DNA of 64,000 bases, taken from Peronospora farinosa. Its lineage: Eukaryota > Oomycota > Peronosporomycetes > Peronosporales > Peronosporaceae. The stretch lies in the NCBI GenBank assembly GCA_947646735.1, contig CANTFK010000666.1:434001-498000 (forward strand), in the 5' to 3' direction. The translations under genes and the position numbers were made by a program. Each line of letters starts with the position of its first letter. The first letter of the stretch is position 1. The notes under the pieces were generated by a model. It saw only the letters and a program-made list of their open reading frames with translations, was not told the DNA's origin and did no database searches. This document shows positions 1 to 10,249 of this stretch, one piece after another.

Positions 1-350
1 CATGCCTAGGATGAGGCCATACGGACTCTCCATACCTAGCACTGTAAACTTCTCTGTCCAAGAGAAATCACTGAAGCTGAAGGCGAGTTCAACTTGAACT
101 ACCTCCAATTTAACGAATGCGCCGTTCGCTAAACGAACGATCGCCTCTTCTCGCTTGCCATCCTGGCAAAGCGACTCATAACTCGTCGGTCTCTTTTTCA
201 GAGCCGCGAGTTTCACAACGTTTTGTGATGCACCCGAATCCACGATAAGGGTCATCACTTGGTCATAGCCTCGTACTCGAGCGCTATAGACTAAAAGGGT
301 TGAAGTCCAACCTTTCGGAACCTCAGGGAAATTTGTTCGATCACTCTGAA
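1..350 (-). pseudogene. Element A retropepsin (aspartic protease) region, partial
   Basis: On the minus strand one frame is open from about 350 to the window edge. It encodes a retroviral-type aspartic protease that would cut the Gag-Pol polyprotein. The catalytic DSGA motif lies near 225-240 and the flap/ILGM region (GLILGM) reaches position 1. It aligns residue for residue with the protease of element E (44548-45192). No start codon is expected because it is read as part of a polyprotein. The visible part carries no stop. The frame relation to gag is uncertain, and the rest of pol is outside the window. Confidence 0.7.
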
Positions 351-451
351 CTTATGGGTAGCTTCAGAGTCCACGACAGTAGGGCATCCCGCCCCTACTG
401 CGCTCCCAGATTTACCAACCCATCTTGAGAAGGTGCTGAGCCCTAGAAACG

Positions 452-1457
452 GTAACGCTGATTATTAGCACCTTTCTTCGGGTATGGAGACTTCTTGCTG
501 GACGCCTTAGCATCAGCAGCAAGTTTGGCATAGCAGCAAGCCATCACATGGCCTCGCTTGCCGCACTTGTAGCAGACAACATCTGCATTGTCTAATTCCA
601 TAGGAGTGGCATCAGACTTCTCGGTCGACTTCCTGTAATAGGTTGTCGTCTAGGCGCTGTTGTAGGATTGCTCCTCAACTAAGGCAATGTCAATTGCCTC
701 TTCCATCGTCGCTGGCACCTTTCTAAAAAGGGCCTGACGCGATGGGCCATGCCTAAGTCCATTCATGAATGTGGACACCTTAATATGTTCCGGTATCGGA
801 CTTCACATTAATGGACGCCCACAGCGAACGCATCTCCTGCACAAATTCTTGCAGAGAGCGTTTCGCCTGTCGTGCTCCAAAGAAGCGCGCCATAAGCAAC
901 ACTTCGTTGTTAGGCGGCTGATACATGGCGCGAATCTTTGCCTTAAAGATCGCCCATGATGGAAATGCATCAGCATTAGCCATCAGCGCAGAGTATGCCC
1001 ACTCTGACGCTTTGCCACGCAAGTTGGACATGGCATACGACACCATCCTGGTGTCGTCTTCGATGAGCTGCGCCACTCCACATTGCTCCACTGCTAATAG
1101 CCAGTGAAAAATCGTGTGAGGGCTAGTTCCATCGAACTTCGGAGGGTCCATCCGAATGGGCCTCGGTTGAGCAGGCCGGGCAGAGAGCGTTTTAACAGTT
1201 CTGTTGAGCGCCTCATTCCGTGCCTGCTTAAGCCTAAGCTCATCCTGAGTCTTATTGATGGACTCAGCGGTGGCTTGGCAGTTTGCCTCGGACGCATTTT
1301 TGGCTGTCCGAGCACAAACGCTTCATATTGCTCCAAGTGAGTAACATGTTGCTCAGGAGGACAATGCAAGAGATCGTCCACCAAGTCCTTGCACCAAATG
1401 CTCTCTATGAACTTAGGAGAGGTGAGGCAAATCATCCCAATCCACGCTGAAAGACAT
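452..1457 (-). pseudogene. Element A gag (capsid/nucleocapsid), broken
   Basis: This is the Gag structural polyprotein of the retrotransposon. The likely start ATG is at 1457, about 60 bases inside the 5' LTR, and a TAG near 452-454 ends it. An early stop near 1413 and a frame change around 1100-1150 split it into two open pieces. One, at 780-1151, carries the conserved motif MDPPKFDGT and the segment SEWAYSALM. A CCHC zinc knuckle (CYKCGKRGH followed by C four residues later) lies near 535-580 and would bind RNA. The protein is close to the gag of E (43479-44545). The breaks make it unlikely to give full-length Gag. Confidence 0.75.
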
Positions 1458-1517
1458 ACGTATCCACACGCACGCTCAGAGAGACGGGTCGTGGGAACGG
1501 CTCACAGTGCTACCAAA

Positions 1518-2114
1518 TGTAGACGAGCGCTTCGTAAAGAATCTTCTACGTACTACGCGGGCACACCTTCAAGCAGCGCGGGAAGCGGTTATACCGTCTT
1601 ACCTCCGCGTGCGGTGGTGTTTGCGTTGGTCGTTCGCTTAAAGTACCGAACCAATTTTTGCCGGCTGCTTAGAGATATCCACTCAACAAACAACTAACAA
1701 GTGCTTCGCTTACGTCACGCAGAAGTTTATTTAGCTTCTCATGCGCAGTGAACGGTAATTAGTAAATTTATGACCAATTATATTTAATAGAATTTAACTT
1801 AATATATATATAACTACTGATTGGTTAATACTAAATGATGGGTGCCATCTATATAGATGCGCATACCAACGTGCGAGCCTAAATATATTTAAGATCGCTT
1901 AATGGCGTAACTGACTGACATCATTTGATGACGCCTAGTCCCAGCTGGGCGTCATCCCCATCAATGTGAATATACCTAGTGTATCTCACATACGCAAGGG
2001 TTAACACATGTTGTGTCTCACCCGAGCGAAAGGTCTTAAGTACTTACGTACCGTTTAGACTGCCCGTTAATTATCGCATACTTAACGGGTACGTGTAACG
2101 TTAAGCCCGTTACA
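1518..2114 (-). repeat. 5' LTR of element A (Family I LTR)
   Basis: This 597-bp repeat has TG...CA ends when read on the minus strand (TGTAACGGGC at 2114, GTCTACA at 1518). It is similar in length and sequence to the LTRs of E (596/595 bp) and F (592 bp). The primer-binding site (TGGTAGCAC) follows two or three bases inside it, which makes this the 5' LTR. It should hold the element's promoter and polyadenylation signals. Confidence 0.8.
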
Positions 2115-2328
2115 CACCAACTCAGAAGCGTGCTAGGATTGACGACGACGGTCTTATTGTGTCAGCTATTCCCGCATACGCGGGGAGCATTAATTAAGTA
2201 CCGACTTACCGGACACGTATGCTCAAGTAATGGCAAGCGACGATGCAGTAAAGAGGCGTGAAGCAATGACTGAGCTTCGCTCGCATTAGAAGAACCAGAA
2301 ATGGACACTTAAGACAGGTAATGAAAGC
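2115..2328. other. Unassigned spacer between elements A and B
   Basis: About 214 bp lie between the 5' LTR of A and the 3' LTR of B. I see no open frame, no repeat end and no target duplication shared with the far side of B. Confidence 0.4.
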
Positions 2329-2648
2329 TCTAACGGCTAAGGATCCGTTACCGTCTTACACTAAAAAGGGCGTTGAGGAAGCGCTCTTAATGAACTCGTA
2401 AATATAACTCTGTTTTTATTTTGTTCTTGTTTTAATTCGCAGTAAGTGCGAATATGTTTTCTAGCTCATGGGAACCACTCCATATGGAAGTCAACTTATT
2501 ATTGGCTAATTATTGGGTCTGGCACCCCAATAATAAACCAATAATAAAATGACGCGCAGTATCCGCTAATCGGATTCTGCCCTATGCCTACTTATGTAAT
2601 TATGTATGATATCCTATAACTACTCATGTAATAGGTTGCCTCATTACA
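2329..2648 (-). repeat. 3' LTR of element B (Family II LTR)
   Basis: This 320-bp LTR matches 9021-9338 and 25200-25517. Its left end is mutated (TCTAAC where the other copies have TGTAAC). A purine-rich tract on the minus strand directly abuts its right end, as expected for the priming site of plus-strand synthesis. Confidence 0.85.
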
Positions 2649-2721
2649 TCACCTCCCTCTTTAAGTTGTGCTTACTACAACGTAAGCACATAACATGACA
2701 AATTAATTATTTTCACCAAAA

Positions 2722-2872
2722 ATGCAGCGACACAACCTCGAGCCTGCTCAGTGACACACAACTGGGCAGCATGACCCTGACCGCGCGCGCAAGGATATAT
2801 CTGACGACAACAACCGTATGATCTGCAGGGAGCAGACACCGCGAGTCACGGGCGCACACTTAATCCCGTGAA
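2722..2872 (+). pseudogene. Antisense frame near the 3' LTR of element B
   Basis: A plus-strand frame starts at ATG 2722, about 75 bp inside the 3' LTR, and runs about 50 codons to a TGA, with one internal TGA about ten codons in. It is antisense to the element. Position and orientation match the antisense frames of C, D, E, G2 and H, so it may be the eroded N-terminus of the same kind of gene, whose later part would be 3411-3830. The evidence is positional only; I see no motif. Confidence 0.25.
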
Positions 2873-2944
2873 CGCTATACAGTTTTATCGGCGTTAATCA
2901 TCCAGAATTGCGAGAACTCATAACGAAACTCTTTATTCGCTATC

Positions 2945-3016
2945 ATTGCGTTGGTGCAGTGGCTTGCCACTGAGTTATTGATCGTGATGTCGCTGGTTCG
3001 ATCCCCACGTGCGCCA
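2945..3016 (+). other. tRNA-like segment with Pol III A and B boxes
   Basis: TGGTGCAGTGG at 2952-2962 fits an A box and GGTTCGATCCC at 2995-3005 fits a B box, about 43 bases apart. This is the spacing of tRNAs and tRNA-derived SINE heads. I could not pair a convincing acceptor stem or T stem, so I do not call a functional tRNA. It lies in the 3' non-pol part of element B. It could be a degraded tRNA or SINE fragment, or chance. Confidence 0.35.
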
Positions 3017-3028
3017 AAGTTTGATTCG

Positions 3029-6000
3029 CTATGGCACCTCACATAGTCGCAAAATGCCATCCAAGTTTTCTCGAGCCTCATAATTAATCTCGGAATCGCT
3101 CGGGGACTCGTCGTCAAAATTCGGCTGCTCGCGAGCATCACGGCTCGCGAGATTGGGGCTGGAATCGGCAGCATCGCTCGCTATAGCCGTCTTCCTACGC
3201 GACTCATAATCCTCGACCACGTCTGATACATCCTGAGCCAGCATACTTCGAGGTTCCCATGTATCGTCCGCCGGCGAATATATCCCAACCAGCGAACCCT
3301 GTAATGTTTCTCGACGTGGTTCTTCGTGGGCACCGAGTTATTACTCGGCGCATAAAACTTATGATCCTCTTGATCGACAATTCGGTCGACAATCCAGCGC
3401 CGCGCACCTGATGCATCAACTAAGGGAGAAGGAACATCACGACGGAAGACCTCTGGCGATGAGCGCCGATTCTCGCAATCAGGCGCCTGTACAATCGAAT
3501 GACGAGCTGCGCCTACTTCGCGCTGAAGCTGAGGAGTCGAAGAATGCCCTACTTGATGCTCGCGAGATCGCTGAGAGAGCTCAAGATCGTGCGGATGCTG
3601 CGACTGAGGCTGATGGGCGGACTCGACGTGAGCAGCTGGTACTGGCTGAGCGCCTATGTCAACTTGAGACAACTGCGTTCGGAGGACCCCAGCAGATCGA
3701 TTCTGCACGCGTTCGGACCAGGTTCGAACCCAGTCGTCGGCAGTGTCGTCGTCAAGGGATGTCGGATTTTGAGCCGGCACAGAAGAGCGGGGAAGATTCG
3801 AAGGGAGATCCGCCGGTAGGTAAGCCTTGAGAACGTCGGGTGCAAACGCATAGATGTAGGTATGTCTAGCGTGTAAGCGTCACCATGCACCTTAACAACC
3901 CGAATTGGGCCAATACATTTTGGCGCTAACTTATTAGCGCCCAAATTCGTCACTGAGGTGCTCGGTAATTCACTTGTTGATAATAATACTCTGTCACCTT
4001 CTCGAAATATCAACATATTCTTTCGACTTCGTTCGTCTGCGTTCTCCTTTTGCTTATCGACTGCCTCTTGTAATGCATCACGCACAAAACGCGTAATTCC
4101 TTGTCTTAATAGCAGAAATTCGGTTACTGCAGCCGAACTTACAGGCGACGTATTCTCATTTGGATCAAAATTAGCAACGGGAGACGCGATGGAAAGCATC
4201 GCGTCAGGAGTCGATATGCCATTGGCCACAAAATTACCAGCATTAGCTGCATCGGCAGCAACCTCATTCGCATCGTAATCAATCATCAATAGTTTCGGCG
4301 CAATTCCATCCGTAGATAAGCGCCGGAACGCGAGGATGCCTCGCGTTGTTAACGAAAAAGGGCGTCAACCCGGTCGACGCATGGACTGCATTGTTGACTG
4401 CATACTCTGCAAGTGGAAGAAACGAACTCCATGACGAGGACGATATTGCATAACTGCGCAAGACATCTTAGAGCACTCTGCTCACACGCTCCGTTTGCCC
4501 ATCCGTCTCTGGATGGGCCGCCGTGGACATAAGCAACCGCGTGCCTAATAGCTGGAATAATTCGGCCCAGAACGCCGAAGTGAAACGCGGATCACGGTCC
4601 GAAACAATAGATTCTGGCAAGCCGTGATGCCTAAAGATAAGATCAATGAACATCTTCGCTGTCGTCTCCGCCGTAATGCTGGCGGAGACCGGAGCAAAAT
4701 GCACCATTTTGCTGAATCGATCCACTAGAACCAATACGCCTGTGCGTTTCTGTTCATCCGGTGGAAGTCCAAAGATAAATCCATGCTGACCGAGCGCCAG
4801 GCTTCCGTAGCAATCGGAAGCGGACGCAATGGGTCTTGTGAAGACGGCGCGGGTTCACACGCTGACAGGTTTCTCAGTAGCGCACCCATTTCTGGATGTA
4901 CTTATACATTCGCGGCCAGAAAAGTACGCGAGAAATAGCCGCAAACGTCTTCTCGCGACCCAGGTGTCCGCCAGCTGGGCTGTCGAGAAATTCATGTACC
5001 AATCGGGCTCGAAGGTCGTCATCAGCAGGGATGACGACACGCGGGGAATCAAAGACGTCCATCGTGTATGTCAGCAACGGACCGTCAAGCGCGTAACGCT
5101 TGATGTTGTCGCGTGTTGGTTTCGTCAACTTCACGAGTAAAATCTTGCTCGGGTCCCTGAGATATTTTATAATTCCTGTATAGAAGGAATCATTCCCGTA
5201 TGATTCAGCGATCTGAGTTCGGATCGACAGCACGGGTGTCAAAATCTTCGTCGTCATCAACATTCTCCGTTTGATGACCCATGTCGCGCCGAGGATCGTA
5301 ATCAGGACGATGAGAAAGCGCGTCAGCGAGAATGTTATTCTTGCCAGGCTTGTAATGCACCACAAAATTATACTCGGCGAAAAATTACAACCATCGTGCC
5401 ATACGCTGGGACAAGTGAGGACTCTTGACGGCGGAACGCAATGATACGTGATCTGTGTAGATAGAAAACATCTTTTCGCCGAGCAAATATACTCTGAACT
5501 TGATTAGCTCGTAGCGCATAGCCAAAAGATCCTTGTCGTGTACCGGATAATTTTTCACGGCAGATTTCATCTGTCGTGATTGAAAACTCACGACGCGCTC
5601 TCGACCCTCGTAATCAAATTGCATGAGGGCACATCCTATAGCGAAATTGCTCGCGTCACACACGACGTGGAATGGCTTGGAGTCATCAGGTAGCATCAGC
5701 ACCGGTGCCTCGGACAAGCTTTTCTTCACGGAGTCGAAGGCAGATTGACTGTTCTGCCGTCCATAACCATACTGCATCTTTCTTGAGCAAAGTCGATAAT
5801 GGCTGAATTAGCTCAGCATAGTTCTTCGTATACTTATTCAAGTAAATCGACAGACCGAGCCATTGACGTAATTCAGTTTGGTTCCTGGGCGTTGACCAGG
5901 AACAGATCGATGAGGTCTTCTCAGGATCAGCGCGACATCTTCCTTGCTTACGTAGCAACCGAGTACTGGAATCTCGGGAGCGCAGAAGACATATTTCTTC

Positions 6001-6826
6001 AAATTCGCATACATTTATTTTCGCGCATAACTTGAAACACCTGCTTCAAGTGTCGAAGGTGTACCTCCGTAATGCTGAGCTTTTTCTCACCGCAGCTGTG
6101 AACCAAAATGTCGTCAAAGTAGCTCGGTGCAAAGTCGCGAAGTGGGCGAAGTACTTGTGTCACCATCCGATTGAACGTAGCTGGAGCGTTCTTAAGACCT
6201 TGTGGCATGACTAACCACTCCCAAAGCATCCCGCTTGGGGTGCTGACCGCAGTGAACGGAAAGTCACTGTCCCTTATGAGGATCTGATAGAAACTATCTG
6301 TCAGATCTATGGCGCTGTAGATCTCGCTCTCGTACATGGTATTCAATACCATGTCTTTTCGAGGGATAGGTGTTTGAGCCGGGATCGTGGCGTCATTCAG
6401 CTTGTTGAAGGCGTGCACAATGCACCAACCGCCGGTGGCTTTATTCGCACAGAAAGTCGGGCTTGAATGTGGTGAGATACTCTCGCGGACACGGACAGCC
6501 TTGCGGCGACCCTCGAATAATTCATCAATAGCGATGACTTGGTCGCGCGGTAACGGCCACTCCCGTGTCACGCAATATTTCGTTCCTGGCACGAGATCTA
6601 TCTCGTGTCGCACACCACGATCCGCCGGAAGCTCAGCTGGAATTTTCTCCGGGAAAATATCGGCGTACTCACGGGCGACATTGTATACAGGGCTGCCCGA
6701 AGCACGAAATGCATCCCAAGACTGTGCCGCGAAGCGTTCTTCGCGCGCTGATTTAGGCTCGGATCTCTTCGGGCGAGCCTCCAGAACTTCTTCACTGGCT
6801 GCTTCGGTGGCTGAAACGATGCACAC
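3029..6826 (-). pseudogene. Element B pol (RT, RNase H, integrase, chromodomain), broken
   Basis: Degraded polymerase polyprotein. In minus-strand order: the RT with the fingers motif PIPRKDM and the catalytic YFDDI (5999-6826); the connection (5686-5958); RNase H with VVCDAS and YTDH (5385-5777); the integrase HHCC domain (4874-5365); the integrase core with VSDRDPRFTSAFW and HPETDGQTER (4468-4734); the GPY/F-like domain with the FIG/CIGPIRV pattern (3654-4289); and a chromodomain with RRWIVDRIVDQED near 3330-3420. The frame changes at least six times and there are in-frame stops, so no functional Pol can be made. The chromodomain would direct insertion into particular chromatin. Confidence 0.85.
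3411..3830 (+). CDS. Antisense coiled-coil frame of element B
   Basis: A 139-codon frame runs antisense to the pol C-terminus and chromodomain linker of B. Residues about 30-90 are a charged heptad-like stretch rich in Ala, Glu, Arg and Leu (for example ELRLLRAEAEESKNALLDAR), a likely coiled coil. No known catalytic motif is seen. The same strand position in D, E, G2 and H also encodes coiled coils, which is the reason to list it. Because the sense linker at 3181-3780 is open too, the antisense frame could be a by-product of base composition. Function unknown. Confidence 0.4.
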   Translation: MHQLREKEHHDGRPLAMSADSRNQAPVQSNDELRLLRAEAEESKNALLDAREIAERAQDRADAATEADGRTRREQLVLAERLCQLETTAFGGPQQIDSARVRTRFEPSRRQCRRQGMSDFEPAQKSGEDSKGDPPVGKP

Positions 6827-6921
6827 TTGCTCGATGTCGCCGGCCTTGAGGTCATGAAGGAAGTCTTTCCATGTAAGGTCTGGCAGAGATGTGATATCTG
6901 CAGCAGTGCACGGTGAGCTCG

Positions 6922-8094
6922 CTACCTAAATGTAGCGGCTACGATGTGGGGATCCCTCCACATATTCAAGCGCGCATACGGAATCAAATGCATCAGCATG
7001 TTGACGTGAATTTCGTCGTCTCCTTGATCGACGTGCTCCTTTCTTGCGTTTCTCTTGCGTCTCGAGCCCCTGCTCGAGACTGATACTTCGCTATCACAAG
7101 AGGATGATGTACCCCCCCCCTCTAGACGTGGGAGATCTGTCTCCACCACGTCGGTCTCATGCGGATCCATAGTCCGCCCATTCTCGTCAATCAAAAGCGG
7201 GAGCTCGTCTTCGACCGCTTCACTTGTTTGCGGGAGCCCCTGCTCGACCGCCTCGTTGAGAATCGGGAACCCCTGTTCGACCGATGTCTGTGTATGCGGA
7301 AACCGCTGTTCGACCGCTTCGTTCTGTGGCTCCGTCAGTGTAACGGAACATACTGCGCACAGAGGGCCATCGCTCTCTCTGTGTTGACTACTAGTTGTAG
7401 CAAGCTCGTTCACGACCCTGACGTGAGGCCAATTGGATGACGCGACCAACAAATGAGTAAACACTTTACTGACGTCATAATTGCTTTGTCGTTTGACAGA
7501 CTGAGATAGCCAATCTATCTTCGGCTGATACCGTGACAGCCACGGTATCTTAAGTATGCACTCAAATGCATAGTTCATCTCGTACAACAAAAATTCTTCA
7601 TTACTCTGGAAACCGTCGAAGTTGTACGGTAAAACCACTGTTTTACGCGGGACACATTTTGGCTGTACATCGGCAAGTTTGACAACGATGTCACCTGGAC
7701 CTTCTCGAACCGTGACAGTCGACGGGAGAAGGGACAAACAGGATAAGCGAAAGAAACTGTTGGAAGCGCCCAAAACCAACAACGCTCGAAGTGGTCGCTT
7801 CACTCCAGACACGATGAGACTAATAATAATTAGTCTCGAATCATCGCGCATGGTGGTGGCATTGAAGTGAGTATGAATTACTTTGGGGCTACAAGCCCGA
7901 GCTTCCACCTGAGTACTCAGGGCTTCATTTCTGCCAGTAGGGCGCTCCGCGCCTACTAGGACCGCTCGTTTTTTTAGCGGGACCACCGACGACACAGCGT
8001 TTCCTCGTGAGACAGCTGTGTTCATAGTCACCGGCGCTGGTGATTTACAGGCAGCCGCACGATGGCCTGTCTTACCACAGCGAAAACACTTCAT
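6922..8094 (-). pseudogene. Element B nucleocapsid knuckle, retropepsin and linker
   Basis: One open frame of 390 codons. It starts with a CCHC zinc knuckle (CFRCGKTGHRAAAC, residues 3-16), continues into the retropepsin (about residues 90-190) and ends in an acidic linker. At the protease active site it reads LLVLGAS where element D has LLDSGAT, so the catalytic aspartate is lost and the protease should be dead. The linker holds about four copies of a VEQGFP-type motif (7200-7330). A nine-base C run sits at 7112-7120. RT follows in another frame. Confidence 0.8.
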
Positions 8095-8120
8095 CGTGTT
8101 AGGATTGCGAATGTCGCGGC

Positions 8121-8994
8121 CTAATGATTTGCCGCAATCACGAGAGGACTCAATTGCATCAATTTTAATTGGCTCTGGGCCAGACGTCCGGGGATGTTGT
8201 GACGCTGCGTGCAGGTACGACGACGCGACAGTGTAATCCTCACTAGCGCGAGGGCAAATGCCTCCTCAAGGGACTTTTGTTTAGCACGTGTGAGGCAGTA
8301 ACGCGTCATGCCCTCTTGCATACCAAAAATAAAGACATGGACTTGTGAAGCCATGTCAATTGGCTGCGTGGTAATGCACGAAGGGAGATGACGTGTCTTC
8401 TGCACGTAGTCACGCATCGACAGCTTGCCCTGTCGGAGTGAGAAGTAATCTGCACGCAAGCGAGATTCATCTTGAGGAGGCTCGAAATCCAGTCGTATGT
8501 CACGCTGGATATCGTCCAGCGTGGGAAAAGCCGACTCATCTACGACGAGCTTTCCGAGAGCCCATTCCTTGGCTTTGCCAACAAGCCGAGACAGCAGGAA
8601 ATTGACCTTGGCCGTCGAAGCGTCAATTAATCTTAAACGCTATTCCAATATCCACCTCGCGAAACCAGCGATTGAGGAAGAGACGATCCGGACTATCACC
8701 GGAGTACGTTGACGTCTCCATCTTGATAGCGTCATGGTGCGAAGTGCGCGAGGGAGTCAATACTCGCCGATTCGCTTCGGCGAGCTCACGCACCATAAAG
8801 TCTTGGATGGCGGCACGTTGATCATCGGACGTCGCTGTGCTCAGCAGCGACGTCACAATAGTTTCACCAGACACCACCGCGAGGCGATGTAGTGCCTGCC
8901 ACTCCACCGAGGTGAGATGTGGAAAATCAGAATGCTCCAGCGAGACCGCTGGAGCCACCGAAGACTCGTCCATGTTCATCTCGAATCTGGTCAT
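8121..8994 (-). pseudogene. Element B gag, frameshifted
   Basis: Gag capsid protein. The N-terminal piece (8623-8994) begins about 25 bases downstream of the 5' LTR and contains FPHLTSVEW and the segment KMETSTYSG; the C-terminal piece (8121-8459) contains the conserved MRDYVQ motif. They are in different frames, so the gene is broken near 8620. The order and spacing match gag of element D (23021-24072). A nearly identical but shorter copy lies at 24590-25173. The knuckle follows at 8094. Confidence 0.75.
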
Positions 8995-9020
8995 TGGAAG
9001 GACTACGAAGTGCTACCAAG

Positions 9021-9338
9021 TGTAACGGGCTAAGGACCCGTTACCGTCTTACACTAAAAAGGCGTTGAGGAAGAGCTCTTAATCAACTCGTAAATATAAC
9101 TCTGTTTTATTTTTGTCTTGTTTTAATTCGCAGTAAGTGCGAATATGTTTTCTAGCTCATGGGAACCACTCCATATGGAAGTCAACTTATTATTGGCTAA
9201 TTATTGGGTCTGGCACCCCAAATATAAACCAATAATAAAATGACGCGCAGTATCCGCTAATAGGATACTGCCGTATTCCTACTTATATAATTATGTATGA
9301 TCCCTATAACTACTCATGTAATAGGTTGCCCCGTTACA
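9021..9338 (-). repeat. 5' LTR of element B (Family II LTR)
   Basis: This 318-bp LTR has TG...CA ends. On the minus strand it is followed directly by CTTGGTAGCACT, the primer-binding site shared with Families I and III, so it is the 5' LTR. Confidence 0.85.
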
Positions 9339-9629
9339 GGGTGCCTCAAATAATGGGGACATATGTACTATCAAAGCACTGTGCGCATCACCACTTTGAG
9401 GTGATGGCAATGGCGTGTTCTCATTATATTCTACAATGAGAGACAGGTCATCATATGCACAATAGTGGGATGTATCAGTGTTCTCTGCTGACAAGCTGAC
9501 ATAAAATGGCCGCGTTGTCACAAAGACACTTAGCGACGGCTGTGATTTATCGCGGCACGTGCGCTTTGTGTAGGTCTGTATGGGCGCCTTTGAAGGTTAC
9601 CCATTAGCCTTTCCAAGTTTCGGCGGCAT
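9339..9629 (-). pseudogene. Antisense frame of element C, homologous to that of E
   Basis: On the minus strand, from ATG 9629 (53 bp inside the 3' LTR) a frame runs 97 codons to the truncation at 9339 with one stop, near residue 11. It aligns with the N-terminal 90 residues of the antisense ORF of E (50216-49506): both begin MPxK, share KRT-RD-SQPS, and share the motif TPLPSPQSGD followed by HMSP. Persistence of the frame in a second, diverged copy is evidence that it is a real gene of the family. No known domain; acidic and Ser/Pro-rich. Confidence 0.5.
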
Positions 9630-9682
9630 AGTCTCTTTATAATGTTTTACAAAATGTAAAAATCGTCTTAAGAGGGAGATGG

Positions 9683-10249
9683 TGTAACGGGCTAATAGTT
9701 ACACGGGTTCGTTAAGTATCTGATAGGTTTAAAATGGTATGGGATACCTTAGACCTCCCACTTGGGTGTGGCACCCACCCTCAAGAATGTGATATCCATG
9801 GATGGATTCACATTCAACAAAGATGACGCCAGTTGGAACTGGGCGTCATGGTGACGCTTCAGACAGACGTCATCAGCGAGCTTGATTATATTTATGCTCG
9901 CACGCCAGGATACGCTTCTAAAGAGACGCGTATCCAATTTTTGCATAATTAGCCAATCAGTAGTTAGATTTATATTTAGTTAACTTCTATTAAATATTAG
10001 TCAGACTTGCATTTGCTTAGCATAGTCCACTGCGCACGAGAAGTTAAATAAGCTTTTGCGTGTCGTAAATGAAGCTTTTGTCTCAAAAATCCGTTGCGTG
10101 GTTCGCTTTAAGCGACCGGTAACGGTTGGCACTGCGCTTTAGCGCCGGCCAACCGCACGCGGAGGTAGGACGGTATAACCGCTTCCTCACGCTGCTCAAA
10201 GGTGTGTGCCCGTAGCACGTGGCAACTTCTCTCGAAGTTCCCAACTACA
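9683..10249 (+). repeat. 3' LTR of element C (Family I LTR)
   Basis: This 567-bp LTR starts TGTAACGGGC after a purine tract and ends AACTACA. It is similar to 57419-58010. The downstream boundary with host sequence shows no assignable target duplication because the element's left end is lost. Confidence 0.75.

Larger units (their letters stand above)
1..2114 (-). mobile_element. Ty3/gypsy element A (Family I), 5' part only
   Basis: This is the 5' end of an LTR retrotransposon on the minus strand, truncated by the left edge of the window. It shows, in element order, a 5' LTR (2114-1518), a primer-binding site that reads TGGTAGCACT on the minus strand, gag with a CCHC knuckle, and a retropepsin with a DSGA motif. 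The order and sequence match elements E and F, so I place it in the same family. RT, RNase H, integrase and the 3' LTR would lie outside the window, so its completeness cannot be judged. Confidence 0.85.
2329..9338 (-). mobile_element. Ty3/gypsy chromovirus-like element B (Family II), two LTRs
   Basis: This element of about 7.0 kb reads on the minus strand. Order: 5' LTR 9338-9021, primer-binding site, gag, retropepsin, RT, RNase H, integrase, chromodomain, 3' purine tract (AGGGAGGTGA just inside 2648), 3' LTR 2648-2329. The LTRs differ at many positions by eye (roughly one in twenty), so it is an old copy. No target duplication is visible: the flanks are AAAGC and GGGTG. The right flank is the interior of a Family I element (C), whereas the left flank is not, so the locus has been rearranged or recombined after insertion. 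Confidence 0.85.
9339..10249 (+). mobile_element. Element C: 3' end of a Family I element
   Basis: A truncated plus-strand Family I copy. 9339-9682 matches the interior of E just upstream of its 3' LTR (about 49960-50322), a purine tract AGAGGGAGATGG ends at 9682, and a full LTR follows. All sequence upstream is missing and is replaced at 9338 by element B. Confidence 0.8.

Noticed and set aside
780..1700. Plus-strand frames at 925-1107, 1104-1340 and 1389-1697
   Set aside because: They are complements of element A gag and its LTR and show no motif; only the minus-strand frames have gag features.
2945..3016. A functional tRNA gene
   Set aside because: A and B boxes are present, but the acceptor and T stems do not pair well by eye, so only a tRNA-like segment is listed.
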